Positions 35,616-45,030 of a DNA stretch of 64,000 nt are shown here, piece after piece. Position numbers and translations under genes: made by a program. Position 1 is the first letter of the stretch, and every line of letters begins with the position of its first letter. The notes beneath the pieces are model-generated. The model did no database searches. It was not told the origin of the DNA and saw nothing but the letters and a program-made list of their open reading frames with translations. The stretch comes from an uncultured Bacteroidales bacterium (GTDB taxonomy: Bacteria; Bacteroidota; Bacteroidia; Bacteroidales; UBA932), in the NCBI GenBank assembly GCA_949289565.1, contig CASEOO010000028.1, positions 62,001 through 126,000 on the forward strand, given 5' to 3'.

Positions 35616-36536
35616 CTATCTGTTCTTCGGCTCCGGCTTTACAGGCTCGACATGGATGCTGATGAAAGCTCCGCTGCCGAGCAGTTCCTTCAGCTTAGTC
35701 TCCATTTCGCGCGTGATGGCATGCGACTGCTCCACTGTCATCTTCCCGTCCATCCTTACATGGACGTCTATGGCGCAGTTGTTCCCTATCCGTCTGGTTC
35801 TCAGGTTGTGAGGACTGCTGACCTGCGGGAACGACAGCAGTATGTCCGTGATTTCCTTTTCTGTCTCATCCGGCAGTGAAGCCTCTATCAGTTCGTCGAT
35901 GCAAGGTTTGAACAGCTTGTACGCCACCTTGATGATGAAAAAGCTCACCACTACGGCAGCCACCGGGTCCAGCACTCTCCAGTTCTCGCCCAGAAGGATG
36001 GCTCCGCCAATGCCGACGGCCGTTCCTATCGACGAGAGCGCGTCGCTTCTGTGATGCCAGGCATTCGCCACCACGGATTTCGAGTTCATTCTGTCGCCGA
36101 CTATCCTGGTGTACTGGTACAACGCTTCTTTCGACACGATGGAAATCAATGCCGCCCACAATGCTATCATGCCGGGCTCTTCCAATGCCTCACCATGCAG
36201 GAAGCCCCAGATCGACTTCGCCCCGTTCCAGAATATGCCGGCCCCGACGAAAAAGAGGATGAGTCCTATGATGGCTGTCGCCAATGTCTCATATTTCCCA
36301 TGTCCGAAATCGTGGTCCTTGTCCTGCGGCTTGTTCGCTATCTTCACGAAGATGATCACGATGATGTCGGTGATGAAATCAGACAGCGAATGCACTGCAT
36401 CTGCTATCATCGCGGCGCTCTGTCCGATAATGCCTGCCGCGAACTTGAAAACCAGAAGCAGCAGGTTCGTGATGCTCCCTATGATGGTGACCTGGAAAAT
36501 CTTTCTTTCCCTGGTCCTGGTGTCTATCTCTTCCAT
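35616..36536 (-). CDS. Cation diffusion facilitator family transporter
   Basis: 306 residues from the ATG at 36536 (MEEIDTRTRERK); an upstream in-frame Met at 36614 would place the promoter inside the gene. Six membrane helices with paired metal-binding motifs HSLSDFITDI (helix 2) and HHRSDALSS (helix 5), the HxxxD-type zinc site of CDF/ZitB-like antiporters. A cytosolic ferredoxin-like C-terminal domain (RIGNNCAIDVHVRMDG, HVEP) follows. Exports Zn2+, Fe2+ or Mn2+ against protons; the exact metal is uncertain. The gene is divergent from the sulfatase. Confidence 0.9.
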   Translation of the reverse strand: MEEIDTRTRERKIFQVTIIGSITNLLLLVFKFAAGIIGQSAAMIADAVHSLSDFITDIIVIIFVKIANKPQDKDHDFGHGKYETLATAIIGLILFFVGAGIFWNGAKSIWGFLHGEALEEPGMIALWAALISIVSKEALYQYTRIVGDRMNSKSVVANAWHHRSDALSSIGTAVGIGGAILLGENWRVLDPVAAVVVSFFIIKVAYKLFKPCIDELIEASLPDETEKEITDILLSFPQVSSPHNLRTRRIGNNCAIDVHVRMDGKMTVEQSHAITREMETKLKELLGSGAFISIHVEPVKPEPKNR

Positions 36537-36559
36537 AGCATTGTCATCCAAATGGACCG

Positions 36560-36567
36560 CAAATATA
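36560..36567 (-). promoter_or_regulatory. -7 box for the cation transporter gene
   Basis: The minus strand reads TATATTTG (plus CAAATATA), 24 bases upstream of the ATG at 36536. It supports the shorter gene start. Confidence 0.5.
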
Positions 36568-36630
36568 ATATTTTCCGGAATACAATGCCGCTTAACCGCT
36601 CCATATGGGAGCACTCATGCGTTTTTCTTG

Positions 36631-36661
36631 CTTGTTTCCCCGGATAGATTTTCTAAATTTG
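36631..36661 (+). promoter_or_regulatory. Promoter of the sulfatase gene
   Basis: TAAATTTG at 36654-36661 matches TAnnTTTG, and CTTG at 36631-36634 lies at the -33 position. It lacks the direct repeats seen at the two lyase/GH88 promoters, so the sulfatase may be controlled differently from the rest of the locus. Confidence 0.5.
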
Positions 36662-36689
36662 CTGGAAATGCTGTTAAATCGAGATTCAT

Positions 36690-38099
36690 ATGAAGAAAAG
36701 TGCAGACAAGGGTTTATTGAGGGCATTGCCGGCTGCTGTGGCGGCCGCTGTGCCTGGAATGTTGTATGCAGAGGCTCCGTCGGATGCCGCTAAACGCGCA
36801 GGAGACAGGCCGAACATCATTTATATCATGACAGACCAGCAGTGCGCGGCGGCGATGAGCTGTGCAGGAAACATGGATGTGTCCACGCCGAATATGGACA
36901 GGCTGGCTGAACATGGCATCAGATTTACGAATGCTTACTGCGCCATGCCTCTGAGCGGTCCTGCGAGAGGCGCGATGTTTACAGGATATATGCCGAGCGA
37001 AACCGGAATCATCGAGAACGATATCCCTATCCCGGATTCATTGCAGAACAAGACTCTCGGCACGTTGGTGGGCGAGTCAGGATATGACTGCGCATATGCC
37101 GGAAAATGGCATGTTCATACTGTGGATCTGCCGTCGGAGTTTGCATTCGGATTCCGGAATCTGCACGGCCACACCGACATAGGCCTGGCCGAGGCCTGCA
37201 TAGACTATCTCCGGGAGGATCATGGCCGTCCGTTCTTCCTGGTGGCCTCGTATATCAATCCTCACAATATCTGCGAGTTCGCCAGAAACCAGAATACTCC
37301 GCTTGCGCATATTCCTGATTTTACTTTGGAGGACTGTCCATGCCTGCCGGCCAATTATGCTGTGAATCCATATGATGCTTCCGTGCTGCAGTTCGAAAAA
37401 CGTCAGAGCTATGCCCTGTATCCGTCACAGGATTTCCGCCCGGATGACTGGAGGCGCTACCGCTATGCATATTACAGGCTGGTGGAGGCTGTGGATGCGG
37501 AGATCGGGAAGATTGTAGATGAAATAGACAGGCAAAATTTGTGGGAGAATACTGTGATCATCTTCACCAGCGACCATGGAGACGGCTGCGGCGCCCATCA
37601 GTGGAACCAGAAGACAGTCCTGTATGAAGAAGTGGCGAACATACCTTTCATAGTGTGTCTTCCTGGCGGGAAAAATGCCGGCAAGGTCCTCCCGCAGCTT
37701 ATAAACAACGGTGTGGATCTCATGCCTACCATATGTGACTGGGCAGAAGCTGAAGTGCCTGAAGGAAGGTCTGGCCTCAGCATCAGGGACGTGGCTGAGT
37801 CAGGAGATGCTTCTCTTCATCTGCGTGACTATGTCGTGACTGAGACGAATTTCAACCAGACTGCCGGCACCCTCGGCTGGATGGTGCGCACTCCTGAATA
37901 CAAATACGTCCTTTATGACAAGGGCCAGTATCGTGAGCAGCTTTACGACATGGAGGCAGACAGGGGCGAGATGGTGAATCTGGCAGTGGACGCACGCTAT
38001 TCTGACATAGTGAAAGAACACCGCGCCATGCTCCGTGAATGGATGGAAAACCATCCTGGCCCCGGCCGTGCCCGCCACTTCCGCTTCATCCCGGAATAA
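36690..38099 (+). CDS. Family S1 sulfatase, serine-type
   Basis: 469 residues with a signal peptide ending near LYAEA (residue 27). Sulfatase fold: RPNIIYIMTDQQ (metal-binding Asp), then the active-site motif SGPAR with Ser89, an S-x-P-x-R type that needs oxidation to formylglycine by an anaerobic sulfatase-maturating enzyme, then GKWHVH near 139 and IIFTSDHGDGCG near 290 (second metal ligands). The C-terminal region is complete. It removes sulfate from a carbohydrate in the periplasm. It sits at the left border of the glycan locus, convergent with the regulator gene (four bases apart), and so probably belongs to it. Confidence 0.88.
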   Translation: MKKSADKGLLRALPAAVAAAVPGMLYAEAPSDAAKRAGDRPNIIYIMTDQQCAAAMSCAGNMDVSTPNMDRLAEHGIRFTNAYCAMPLSGPARGAMFTGYMPSETGIIENDIPIPDSLQNKTLGTLVGESGYDCAYAGKWHVHTVDLPSEFAFGFRNLHGHTDIGLAEACIDYLREDHGRPFFLVASYINPHNICEFARNQNTPLAHIPDFTLEDCPCLPANYAVNPYDASVLQFEKRQSYALYPSQDFRPDDWRRYRYAYYRLVEAVDAEIGKIVDEIDRQNLWENTVIIFTSDHGDGCGAHQWNQKTVLYEEVANIPFIVCLPGGKNAGKVLPQLINNGVDLMPTICDWAEAEVPEGRSGLSIRDVAESGDASLHLRDYVVTETNFNQTAGTLGWMVRTPEYKYVLYDKGQYREQLYDMEADRGEMVNLAVDARYSDIVKEHRAMLREWMENHPGPGRARHFRFIPE

Positions 38100-38103
38100 C
38101 TTC

Positions 38104-41100
38104 TCATTTATATTCTGAAGGAAGGCATCCGAAATGCTTCTTGAAGCTGGTGGTGAAGTATGCCGGCGAGCTGTACCCGACCATGTCGCTGACCTCGGCC
38201 ACGCTGTATCTGCCGTCCTTCAGAAGTTCGCATGCTTTCGACATCCTGATTTTTCTTATAAAATCCATTGATGATGAGCCGGTGAGAGCTTTCATTTTTA
38301 TATGAAGGTTCGACCGGCTCATGTTCATGGCTTCGGCGAACATGTCGGCAGAGAATTCGGAATCATCCAGATGTGCTTCTACCGTCGATACTGCTTTTTT
38401 CAGGAATTCCGCATCGAGCTTGTTGAGGGCCATCGTCTCAGGTTTCACGTCTGCCGCTTCTGCGAAATGTCTGATGGCGCTTATCCGGGTCCGTATCATA
38501 TTTTTGACTTTCCCTGTCACTATGGCGAGGGTGAACGGTTTCGGAATATAGTCGTCAGCACCGGCCTCCAGTCCCTCCATCTGCCATTTTATATCCGACT
38601 TGGCCGAAAGCATGATGACGGGTATGTGGCTGGTCTCTATATTCTGTTTCACAGTCCGGCATAGCTTGATCCCGTCCATCACAGGCATCATCACATCGGA
38701 AAGTATGATGTCCGGCAGCCATTTTTTCATCGTCTTTACAGCTTCCTGCCCGTTTTCTGCCGCAGCCACATCGAATTCTTCCGACAGCCCGGCAGAAAGA
38801 TATTCCCTGATATCCCTGTCATCTTCTACGACCATCACCCTTGGCTTCTGGCCGGCACTTCCAGTTTCAGGTGCGGCCACCGCCGCAATGCATCCGGCCT
38901 CATTTTCAGCAGAGCCTGCATCACTGTCATATGCGGCGTCTCTGTCATCCATAATGCTCCGTACATGCACTCTTGCCGGATTCGATGAGTAGACGGTTTC
39001 TTCAGAGTGTCCGTCAGCATTTTCCATTTCATGCGGCAGGTAGGCAGATGCTTCAGCAGGAAACCAGACTGTGAAACAGCTTCCTTTTCCCGGAACGCTG
39101 TCCACAGAGACACCTCCATGATGCAGCTCCGCAAGATTCTTTACCAGAGCCAGCCCTATGCCGCTGCCCACATGGCCGCTGTCAGACTGGTAGAACCTTT
39201 CGAATATGTGCCCGGCTTTTTCCTGGCTTATTCCAGCGCCTGTGTCTTTTACTTTCAGAACGCACCTGTCATCCTCTATGCATGCTGACAGCGTTATGCT
39301 TTGTCCCTGGGCGGTATATTTGAAGGCATTGGACAGCAGGTTGTTCAGAATCATTTCAATATACTGGCCGTCGAAACATATTTCTTTTCCTTCCAGTGTG
39401 GATTCTATTTTGTAATCTATCTTTTCAGATTCCGCGGCTTCCATATAGTAGCCGAATATCTTTTCCAGCAGCGGCTGCAGCTCCGTTTTCTTGACTTTCA
39501 GATGGAACACGCCCATCTCTGCCCTGCGGTAATCCATGAGCTGGTTTACAAGGTACAGAAGTCTGTCTGTATTCTTTTCCATGTATCTGAGCCTCTTCAG
39601 CTCCCATTTGTCCTTGACTCTGGACAGAAGTTCCTGCAGCGGGGCCGAAATCATGGTCAGAGGCGTGCGGATTTCATGGGACATGTTGATGAAAAACCTT
39701 ATTTTCATTTCGTTTACTTCCCTGATACGCTCTTTGTCCACTTTTTCGAAAGCGAGCTGCATCTTCATCTTTTTTCTGATCCACAGATATCTCGCGGCAA
39801 TGTATGCCAGAGCCAGCACTATGCATAGAAGTGCAAATCTGGACCATGCAGTGTTGTACCAGTGCGGCCTCACTATGATCTCAAGGCTGGCCGGCTTTTC
39901 GTTCCATATTCCGTCCTTGTTGGCCGCAGTGACCAGAAACCGGTATTTCCCAGGCTCAAGATTGGAGTATGTGGCCGCGCGTATGGGATCTGAAACTATA
40001 TTCCATCGTTCTTCAAACCCTTCGAGTTTATATGCAAATCTGTTCTCTTTCCATGATACGTAGTCGGGTACGGAGAATGTCAGAGTAAACGAAGAATTGC
40101 CTTCTTTAAGTTTGATGGATGAGGTGTTGCCGATATGGCGGGAAAGTATGCCTGTGCCGTCGCCGGGCTTGACCATCGAATTGGACACATAGAGGCCTGT
40201 GATATTTACCGGATGGATGAAATGGTTTTCCGGCATTTTGTCAGGCTCGAATACGGTGATGCCGTCTATGCCTCCGAAATACATTTTCCCGTCTGCAGTC
40301 CTGCAGCATGAGCCGATGTTGAACTGGTTTCCAGGAAGCCCGTCGGACGAGACATAGTTTTTGAAAAGCCGTTTTCCCGGTTCGAAGCAGCTGAGCCCGT
40401 TTCCTGTGCTTATCCAGAGCCTGCCTTTCCCGTCTTCGAGAATACCGCATATGACATTTCCGGGCAGCCCGTCCTTCATTGTATAATGTGCCAGATTTTT
40501 TTCTCTCTCATCGAAACAATACAGTCCATTTCTTGTGCCTATCCAGAACTTTCTGTCCTCTGTCTCATGTATGCAATTTACAAAAGTTGCATCCAGCTCT
40601 CCGGCCTGAGGCATGATGCTGGCTGGCGTGGCTCTGTCATCATTCATATAGAAAATCTTCAGGCCTGTTTCAGTGCCTGTCCATATACGCCCTCGCGAAT
40701 CGCATTTCAGGGTGATAAGCTTCCCGGTGCTGACAGGCTTGCCTGTGCCGGTGTCGATTATCGGGTGATAGCTATGGCCTTTCAACGAAAATCTGTAAAT
40801 GTTCCCGTTGACCATGCCGAGAAGCATAGCTCCATCCTTGTATGGAAGCACTGAATATACATTCCCTCCTTTTTCTGCATAATTTTCTATATGCCCGCTG
40901 TCCTTGCTGATGATGCCTAGTCCGCCATGGTGCATTCCGGCATAGACATAGTGTTCATCGATGTACAGCGACTTTATATCATTGGCCCCCAGTCCGTCTG
41001 CCATGGTATAAAAAGAAAATTTGCCTGAGGCAGGGTCGTACCTGTTCACTCCGCCGCTGTTTGTCCCTATCCATACGATGCCGTCTCCATCTTCAGCTAT

Positions 41101-42165
41101 GCAGCTGACTATGTTGTCGTTCAGTGAATTTCTGTATGGGATGTTGCTGATGGAAGAGAATCTGCGTGTCAGGGGATGCCAATAGTTTATTCCGCCGAAA
41201 TAAGTTCCGAGCCACATGCCTCCCTGAGAGTCTTTGTATATAGCCCTGACAGATGACTGTGACAGGCTTCCCGGCTGCACGGGGTCGCTTTCGTATATTT
41301 TGAAGGTTTCGGAAGCCGGGTCGAAAACGTTCAGAGATGTGAATGTCCCTATCCACAGATTTCCGTCAGAATCTGGGCATATGGACCGTATGTAATCGGA
41401 TGATATTTTGTGTGTTCCGGTGCTGAAATGCTGGAAAGACCAGTCTTCAAGATCTATTCTGAACAGGCCGTAGCCTTCTGTGCCTGCCCATAGTACAGAG
41501 GATTTTTCAATGAAAAGAGCCTGGACTCTGTTCCCTTTGAAGAACGGGACACGCATTTCTTCGGCCGCTGTCCCGTCAGCTGATATTCTGATCAGACGTC
41601 CTTTCTTCGTCCCGATGAATATGATGTCCGTATTTCCTGCCATGGATGTGATTTCATCACTGGACAGATCGGGGACAGAATCCGGAATAGAGAACTGTTT
41701 TTTCTTGATATCGAATATTCTCAGCCCGGAAGATGTCCCCAGAAGCAGCCTGCCGTCACCCATGGCGGCTATATGCTCTATGGAAGTCTGCCGTCCTCCG
41801 GATGAAATGGAATAATTCCGGAAACGTTCTGCATCCTGGTCATATAATGACAGCCCTGAGTATGTCCCGGCCCATATGCGCCCGCCCTCATCCATGGCGA
41901 CGGTCCTGATGATGTCGCTGGCTATGGATGTGCTGTCGCTGTCATCATGCCTGAAAACCGTGAATGTGTATCCGTCGTACAGGTTGAGCCCGTTGTATGT
42001 GGCAAACCACATGTTGCCTTTTGTGTCCTGTTCTATGTCCAGCACAGTGCTCTGGGAAAGTCCTTCTTTCTCTCCGATATGGGTGAAGTATATGTCATCG
42101 GCATTGGCCGTGGAGAAAGACACGGCCAGAAGGGCAAAGACGGAAATAATGGCGGAATGTTTCAT
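38104..42165 (-). CDS. Hybrid two-component system regulator (periplasmic sensor-kinase-receiver-AraC)
   Basis: 1353 residues. Signal peptide (MKHSAIISVFALLAVSFSTA), then about 14 Reg_prop beta-propeller blades (repeated GNMWFATYNGLNLYD-like units) making a periplasmic sensor, a Y_Y_Y domain near 700-770, and one membrane helix near 780. The cytosol holds a histidine kinase with NMSHEIRTPL (near 825), a HATPase with DTGAGI and GSGIGLALV, a receiver domain (VVEDD near 1110, phospho-Asp in ILSDVMMPVMDG near 1157), and a C-terminal AraC DNA-binding domain from about 1250 to the end. Such regulators sense oligosaccharides and activate their own utilization locus; here it is divergent from the first lyase. 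Confidence 0.92.
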   Translation of the reverse strand: MKHSAIISVFALLAVSFSTANADDIYFTHIGEKEGLSQSTVLDIEQDTKGNMWFATYNGLNLYDGYTFTVFRHDDSDSTSIASDIIRTVAMDEGGRIWAGTYSGLSLYDQDAERFRNYSISSGGRQTSIEHIAAMGDGRLLLGTSSGLRIFDIKKKQFSIPDSVPDLSSDEITSMAGNTDIIFIGTKKGRLIRISADGTAAEEMRVPFFKGNRVQALFIEKSSVLWAGTEGYGLFRIDLEDWSFQHFSTGTHKISSDYIRSICPDSDGNLWIGTFTSLNVFDPASETFKIYESDPVQPGSLSQSSVRAIYKDSQGGMWLGTYFGGINYWHPLTRRFSSISNIPYRNSLNDNIVSCIAEDGDGIVWIGTNSGGVNRYDPASGKFSFYTMADGLGANDIKSLYIDEHYVYAGMHHGGLGIISKDSGHIENYAEKGGNVYSVLPYKDGAMLLGMVNGNIYRFSLKGHSYHPIIDTGTGKPVSTGKLITLKCDSRGRIWTGTETGLKIFYMNDDRATPASIMPQAGELDATFVNCIHETEDRKFWIGTRNGLYCFDEREKNLAHYTMKDGLPGNVICGILEDGKGRLWISTGNGLSCFEPGKRLFKNYVSSDGLPGNQFNIGSCCRTADGKMYFGGIDGITVFEPDKMPENHFIHPVNITGLYVSNSMVKPGDGTGILSRHIGNTSSIKLKEGNSSFTLTFSVPDYVSWKENRFAYKLEGFEERWNIVSDPIRAATYSNLEPGKYRFLVTAANKDGIWNEKPASLEIIVRPHWYNTAWSRFALLCIVLALAYIAARYLWIRKKMKMQLAFEKVDKERIREVNEMKIRFFINMSHEIRTPLTMISAPLQELLSRVKDKWELKRLRYMEKNTDRLLYLVNQLMDYRRAEMGVFHLKVKKTELQPLLEKIFGYYMEAAESEKIDYKIESTLEGKEICFDGQYIEMILNNLLSNAFKYTAQGQSITLSACIEDDRCVLKVKDTGAGISQEKAGHIFERFYQSDSGHVGSGIGLALVKNLAELHHGGVSVDSVPGKGSCFTVWFPAEASAYLPHEMENADGHSEETVYSSNPARVHVRSIMDDRDAAYDSDAGSAENEAGCIAAVAAPETGSAGQKPRVMVVEDDRDIREYLSAGLSEEFDVAAAENGQEAVKTMKKWLPDIILSDVMMPVMDGIKLCRTVKQNIETSHIPVIMLSAKSDIKWQMEGLEAGADDYIPKPFTLAIVTGKVKNMIRTRISAIRHFAEAADVKPETMALNKLDAEFLKKAVSTVEAHLDDSEFSADMFAEAMNMSRSNLHIKMKALTGSSSMDFIRKIRMSKACELLKDGRYSVAEVSDMVGYSSPAYFTTSFKKHFGCLPSEYK

Positions 42166-42188
42166 AACAATGGTAAAGTTAGGATTTA

Positions 42189-42254
42189 TTCAACAGTTTC
42201 GAAAAATTATTGGACAGTTTCTAAAGCCTGAGCCGGAACGGAACTCTAATTTTG
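42189..42254 (+). promoter_or_regulatory. Candidate regulator operator and promoter before lyase 1
   Basis: Two 16-bp direct repeats, TTCAACAGTTTCGAAA (42189-42204) and TTGGACAGTTTCTAAA (42210-42225), have a 21-bp period. TAATTTTG at 42247-42254 is the -7 box; its start lies exactly 22 bases after the second repeat's end. No -33 TTTG is seen. The same geometry recurs before the GH88 gene. Direct repeats spaced two helical turns apart suit an AraC-type activator such as the divergent hybrid regulator. Confidence 0.7.
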
Positions 42255-42289
42255 CAGTCATAATCACGGAATCAATGACACTATAGAAT

Positions 42290-44827
42290 ATGAATCTGTC
42301 CAGAATTTTTGTTTTGTCTGTGCAGGCCGCTTTCATGCTGTTTTTTTCTGCCATGCCGGCCGCCGCTCATGAATCCGCCCCGGAAAGGGTTCATGAGAAT
42401 GTGAGGGAGACACCTTATCCCCAGCCTTTTCACCAGGTTTACCTGAACCCTGCTCCGCTGCTTGCTCCCAAGTCGCTGAAGACATCAGAAAATATCCAGT
42501 TCCAGCTGTCGAAAGATCCGGATTTCAAGGACAAGTCCACTGTCACCTCAGATCCTAAGCCATGGTGCATGTTCAATCCGCATCGTGAATTGGAAAAGGG
42601 AACATGGCACTGGCGTCTGCGCTCTGTGGATGCTGACGGGAAAGCCGGGGACTGGAGCCAGACATGGTCTTTCGTGATTACTGGAGATGAGCCTGTGTTC
42701 GTCACCCCGCCCTTCAGTGAATTTTACAAGAATATGCCGAAAGGATATCCGAGACTTTACTGCTTTATAGCCGATGAACTTCAGTCCGCCTCGGATACAG
42801 TGGCCAAGCACAGGGAATACAAGGAACTTCTCCACAGGGCCGGTCTCGGTCTGAAATCGGCCGCCGATTCTGTTCCCGATCCCCGTAAAAAAGTGAAGGA
42901 GATGGCTCTGATGGCCAAGCATCTGCACACTGCGTACTGCGCTACGGGAGACAGACAGTATGCGGACAGGATGCTGGCTTTCACACGCTCTCTGCTCCAG
43001 ACAGGACCGGATGAATCTATGATGAAGCAGGATGACTTTTACGCTGGAGACTTCATGTATCTGATGCTCCATACTTATGATGTGTGTTATGAACAGCTGA
43101 CGCCTGAGGAAAGGGAAAGAATCCATGAACTCGTCATGTCCCAGGCGAAATATCACCATTTCTTCCAGCGGACAGGCTCCGAAGAGACTCATATTTTCGA
43201 CAACCACTTCTGGCAGCGCGGCTACAGGGAGATGCTCCAGATAGGCCTTATGTTCGCTGACACAGATCCCGCCGCCAGGGAGATGCTGGAGTACTGCTAC
43301 GAACTCTGGACAGCCAGGGCTCCGGCGTCAGGCTTCAACCGGGATGGCGAATGGCACAACGGCACAGGCTATTTCACTGCCAATGTCACTACTCTATGGT
43401 ATGTGCCAAGCCTGTTCTCTTATATGACAGGCACGGATTTCCTTCAGCATCCATGGTACAGGAATGCCGGCAAAGCCCTTCTATACAACTGGCCTGTAGG
43501 AACCATGAGCGCTGGCTTCGGGGATCAGAACGAGCGTCAGCTCACTCCGGACAGGCAGAGGGCCGCATTTGCTGATTTTCTGGCCAGGGAGACCGGCGAC
43601 CCTTACGCTCAGTGGTACGCCAGCCATCTGAACAGGACGGTCCGGGGCGATTTTGAAATGAGGATTTACCGCATGGCCCGCGGACATATTGCATACCCGA
43701 ATGTAAAACCGCTGCCGGAAGGGGCCGCCAAGGCTCTGTGGATGCAGGATATAGGCCAGATGGCGGCTAACTCGGCATTGCAGAACACGAACAGGAATCT
43801 TTCCTTGAGTTTCAGGTCGAGTCCCTTCGGCTCGGGAAGCCACACCCTGGCGGACCAGAACAGCTTCAACCTTCATTTCCGCGGCGTGCCGGTATACCGC
43901 TCGACAGGCTATTACCTGAATTTCAGCGATGCTCACAACCTCATGTCTTACCGCCACACCAGGGCGCACAACACCATCCTCGTCAACGGCATCGGACAGC
44001 CTTTCACTACCCGTGCCTACGGCAATATCGTCAGAATGCTGAATGGCGATCATATTTCATACGCCCTCGGAGATGCCTCCAATGCATATTGCGGCATAAG
44101 CGAATATCCGATGTGGGAGAAGAATTTCGAGAATGCCGGCATCTCGCAGACTGCTGAGAACGGCTTCGGGGAGACTCCGCTCACAAAGTACCGCCGCCAC
44201 ATTTTCCTGCTGCATCCGGACGTGGTGCTTATCTACGATGAACTGGAGGCTTCGGAGCCTGTACGCTGGGACTGGCTGCTGCACAGCCCAGTGGAGTTCA
44301 GAATTGACCGGAAAAATCATATTCTGACTACACGCTATGAAGATAAACAGTTCACCTCCATGGCACAGCTTTTCAGCAATTATCCATGCACGATTTCCCA
44401 GACTGACGAATTTGCCGTGGCTCCCGACATGTCTTTGGTGAAGCCTGGGCAGGAAGACAAATACCCGAACCAGTGGCATCTGACGGCTGCATTCGAGCCA
44501 TGCCAGGCGAACAGGATATTGACGGTCATCAGGATATTGCCGGACGGCACAGAAGATACATTGAATGTCAGGAGAGACAAGAATCGTTTCATATATGGCC
44601 ACTGGGTGATAGAGGCTGAGATGGATGCATCTAAGCCGGCATCGCTGAGAGTCGAGAACACCAGATTCGGAACAGTGTTCGACTATGGCGGCGGAGATGT
44701 GGAAATAGGGGACAAGGTATATCAAAGGCATGAGCAGGGTTCTTCAGTCCTTTATGACATGATAGACGGCGAATGGATTATACATGAAATGTCTGATTCA
44801 GCTCCGCAGATTACGGGACGTCCATAA
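42290..44827 (+). CDS. Lyase 1: DUF4962-heparinase II/III family polysaccharide lyase
   Basis: 845 residues with a signal peptide (cleavage after AAAH, near 26). The N-terminal DUF4962 region (PYPQPFHQVYLNPAPLL, about 45-150) is followed by an (alpha/alpha) toroid and a C-terminal beta-sandwich. Family catalytic candidates: His306 in FDNHFWQ, Tyr361 in NGTGYF and His518 in GSGSHTLADQ, by analogy to His202, Tyr257 and His406 of Pedobacter heparinase II; His560 lies in RAHN. It should cleave uronate-containing chains by beta-elimination. The usual second His of the S-H-x-H motif is Leu here. First gene of the plus-strand locus, behind its own operator. Confidence 0.85.
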   Translation: MNLSRIFVLSVQAAFMLFFSAMPAAAHESAPERVHENVRETPYPQPFHQVYLNPAPLLAPKSLKTSENIQFQLSKDPDFKDKSTVTSDPKPWCMFNPHRELEKGTWHWRLRSVDADGKAGDWSQTWSFVITGDEPVFVTPPFSEFYKNMPKGYPRLYCFIADELQSASDTVAKHREYKELLHRAGLGLKSAADSVPDPRKKVKEMALMAKHLHTAYCATGDRQYADRMLAFTRSLLQTGPDESMMKQDDFYAGDFMYLMLHTYDVCYEQLTPEERERIHELVMSQAKYHHFFQRTGSEETHIFDNHFWQRGYREMLQIGLMFADTDPAAREMLEYCYELWTARAPASGFNRDGEWHNGTGYFTANVTTLWYVPSLFSYMTGTDFLQHPWYRNAGKALLYNWPVGTMSAGFGDQNERQLTPDRQRAAFADFLARETGDPYAQWYASHLNRTVRGDFEMRIYRMARGHIAYPNVKPLPEGAAKALWMQDIGQMAANSALQNTNRNLSLSFRSSPFGSGSHTLADQNSFNLHFRGVPVYRSTGYYLNFSDAHNLMSYRHTRAHNTILVNGIGQPFTTRAYGNIVRMLNGDHISYALGDASNAYCGISEYPMWEKNFENAGISQTAENGFGETPLTKYRRHIFLLHPDVVLIYDELEASEPVRWDWLLHSPVEFRIDRKNHILTTRYEDKQFTSMAQLFSNYPCTISQTDEFAVAPDMSLVKPGQEDKYPNQWHLTAAFEPCQANRILTVIRILPDGTEDTLNVRRDKNRFIYGHWVIEAEMDASKPASLRVENTRFGTVFDYGGGDVEIGDKVYQRHEQGSSVLYDMIDGEWIIHEMSDSAPQITGRP

Positions 44828-44830
44828 ATT

Positions 44831-44922
44831 AACATGAGTTCGATGAAAAGAACGAAGTGAATTTCAGAGAACTGCCTCTTTAGAGGATTCGTTGAACGAG
44901 TCCGCATGCAAGTCCTCCCATA
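44831..44922 (+). repeat. 92-bp dispersed repeat, copy 2
   Basis: Gap-free match to 9924-10015, with about eight differences. It sits directly after the lyase 1 stop, in the 203-base gap before lyase 2. One arm of the internal palindrome is altered (GATTCGTT then AACGAGTC), so pairing is slightly weaker than in copy 1. An open frame starting at 44932 runs into lyase 2 but lies outside any signal peptide and is not used. Confidence 0.75.
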
Positions 44923-45030
44923 TATACTGCAGTGCGGGGAAAGTCATGCATCAGTTTAAGTTTGAGGTTAGTTAATAGTGGCATAGCCGCGCCGCATTGC
45001 AGTTTTTTGAATTTAAAATACATCTGCTAT

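Noticed and set aside
36596-36661. Third copy of the regulator operator before the sulfatase
   Set aside because: At the spacing used by the other two promoters the sequence shows no match to the 16-bp repeat.
44932-45030. Upstream start of the lyase 2 frame
   Set aside because: It would put 33 unrelated residues before a clear signal peptide that begins at 45031.
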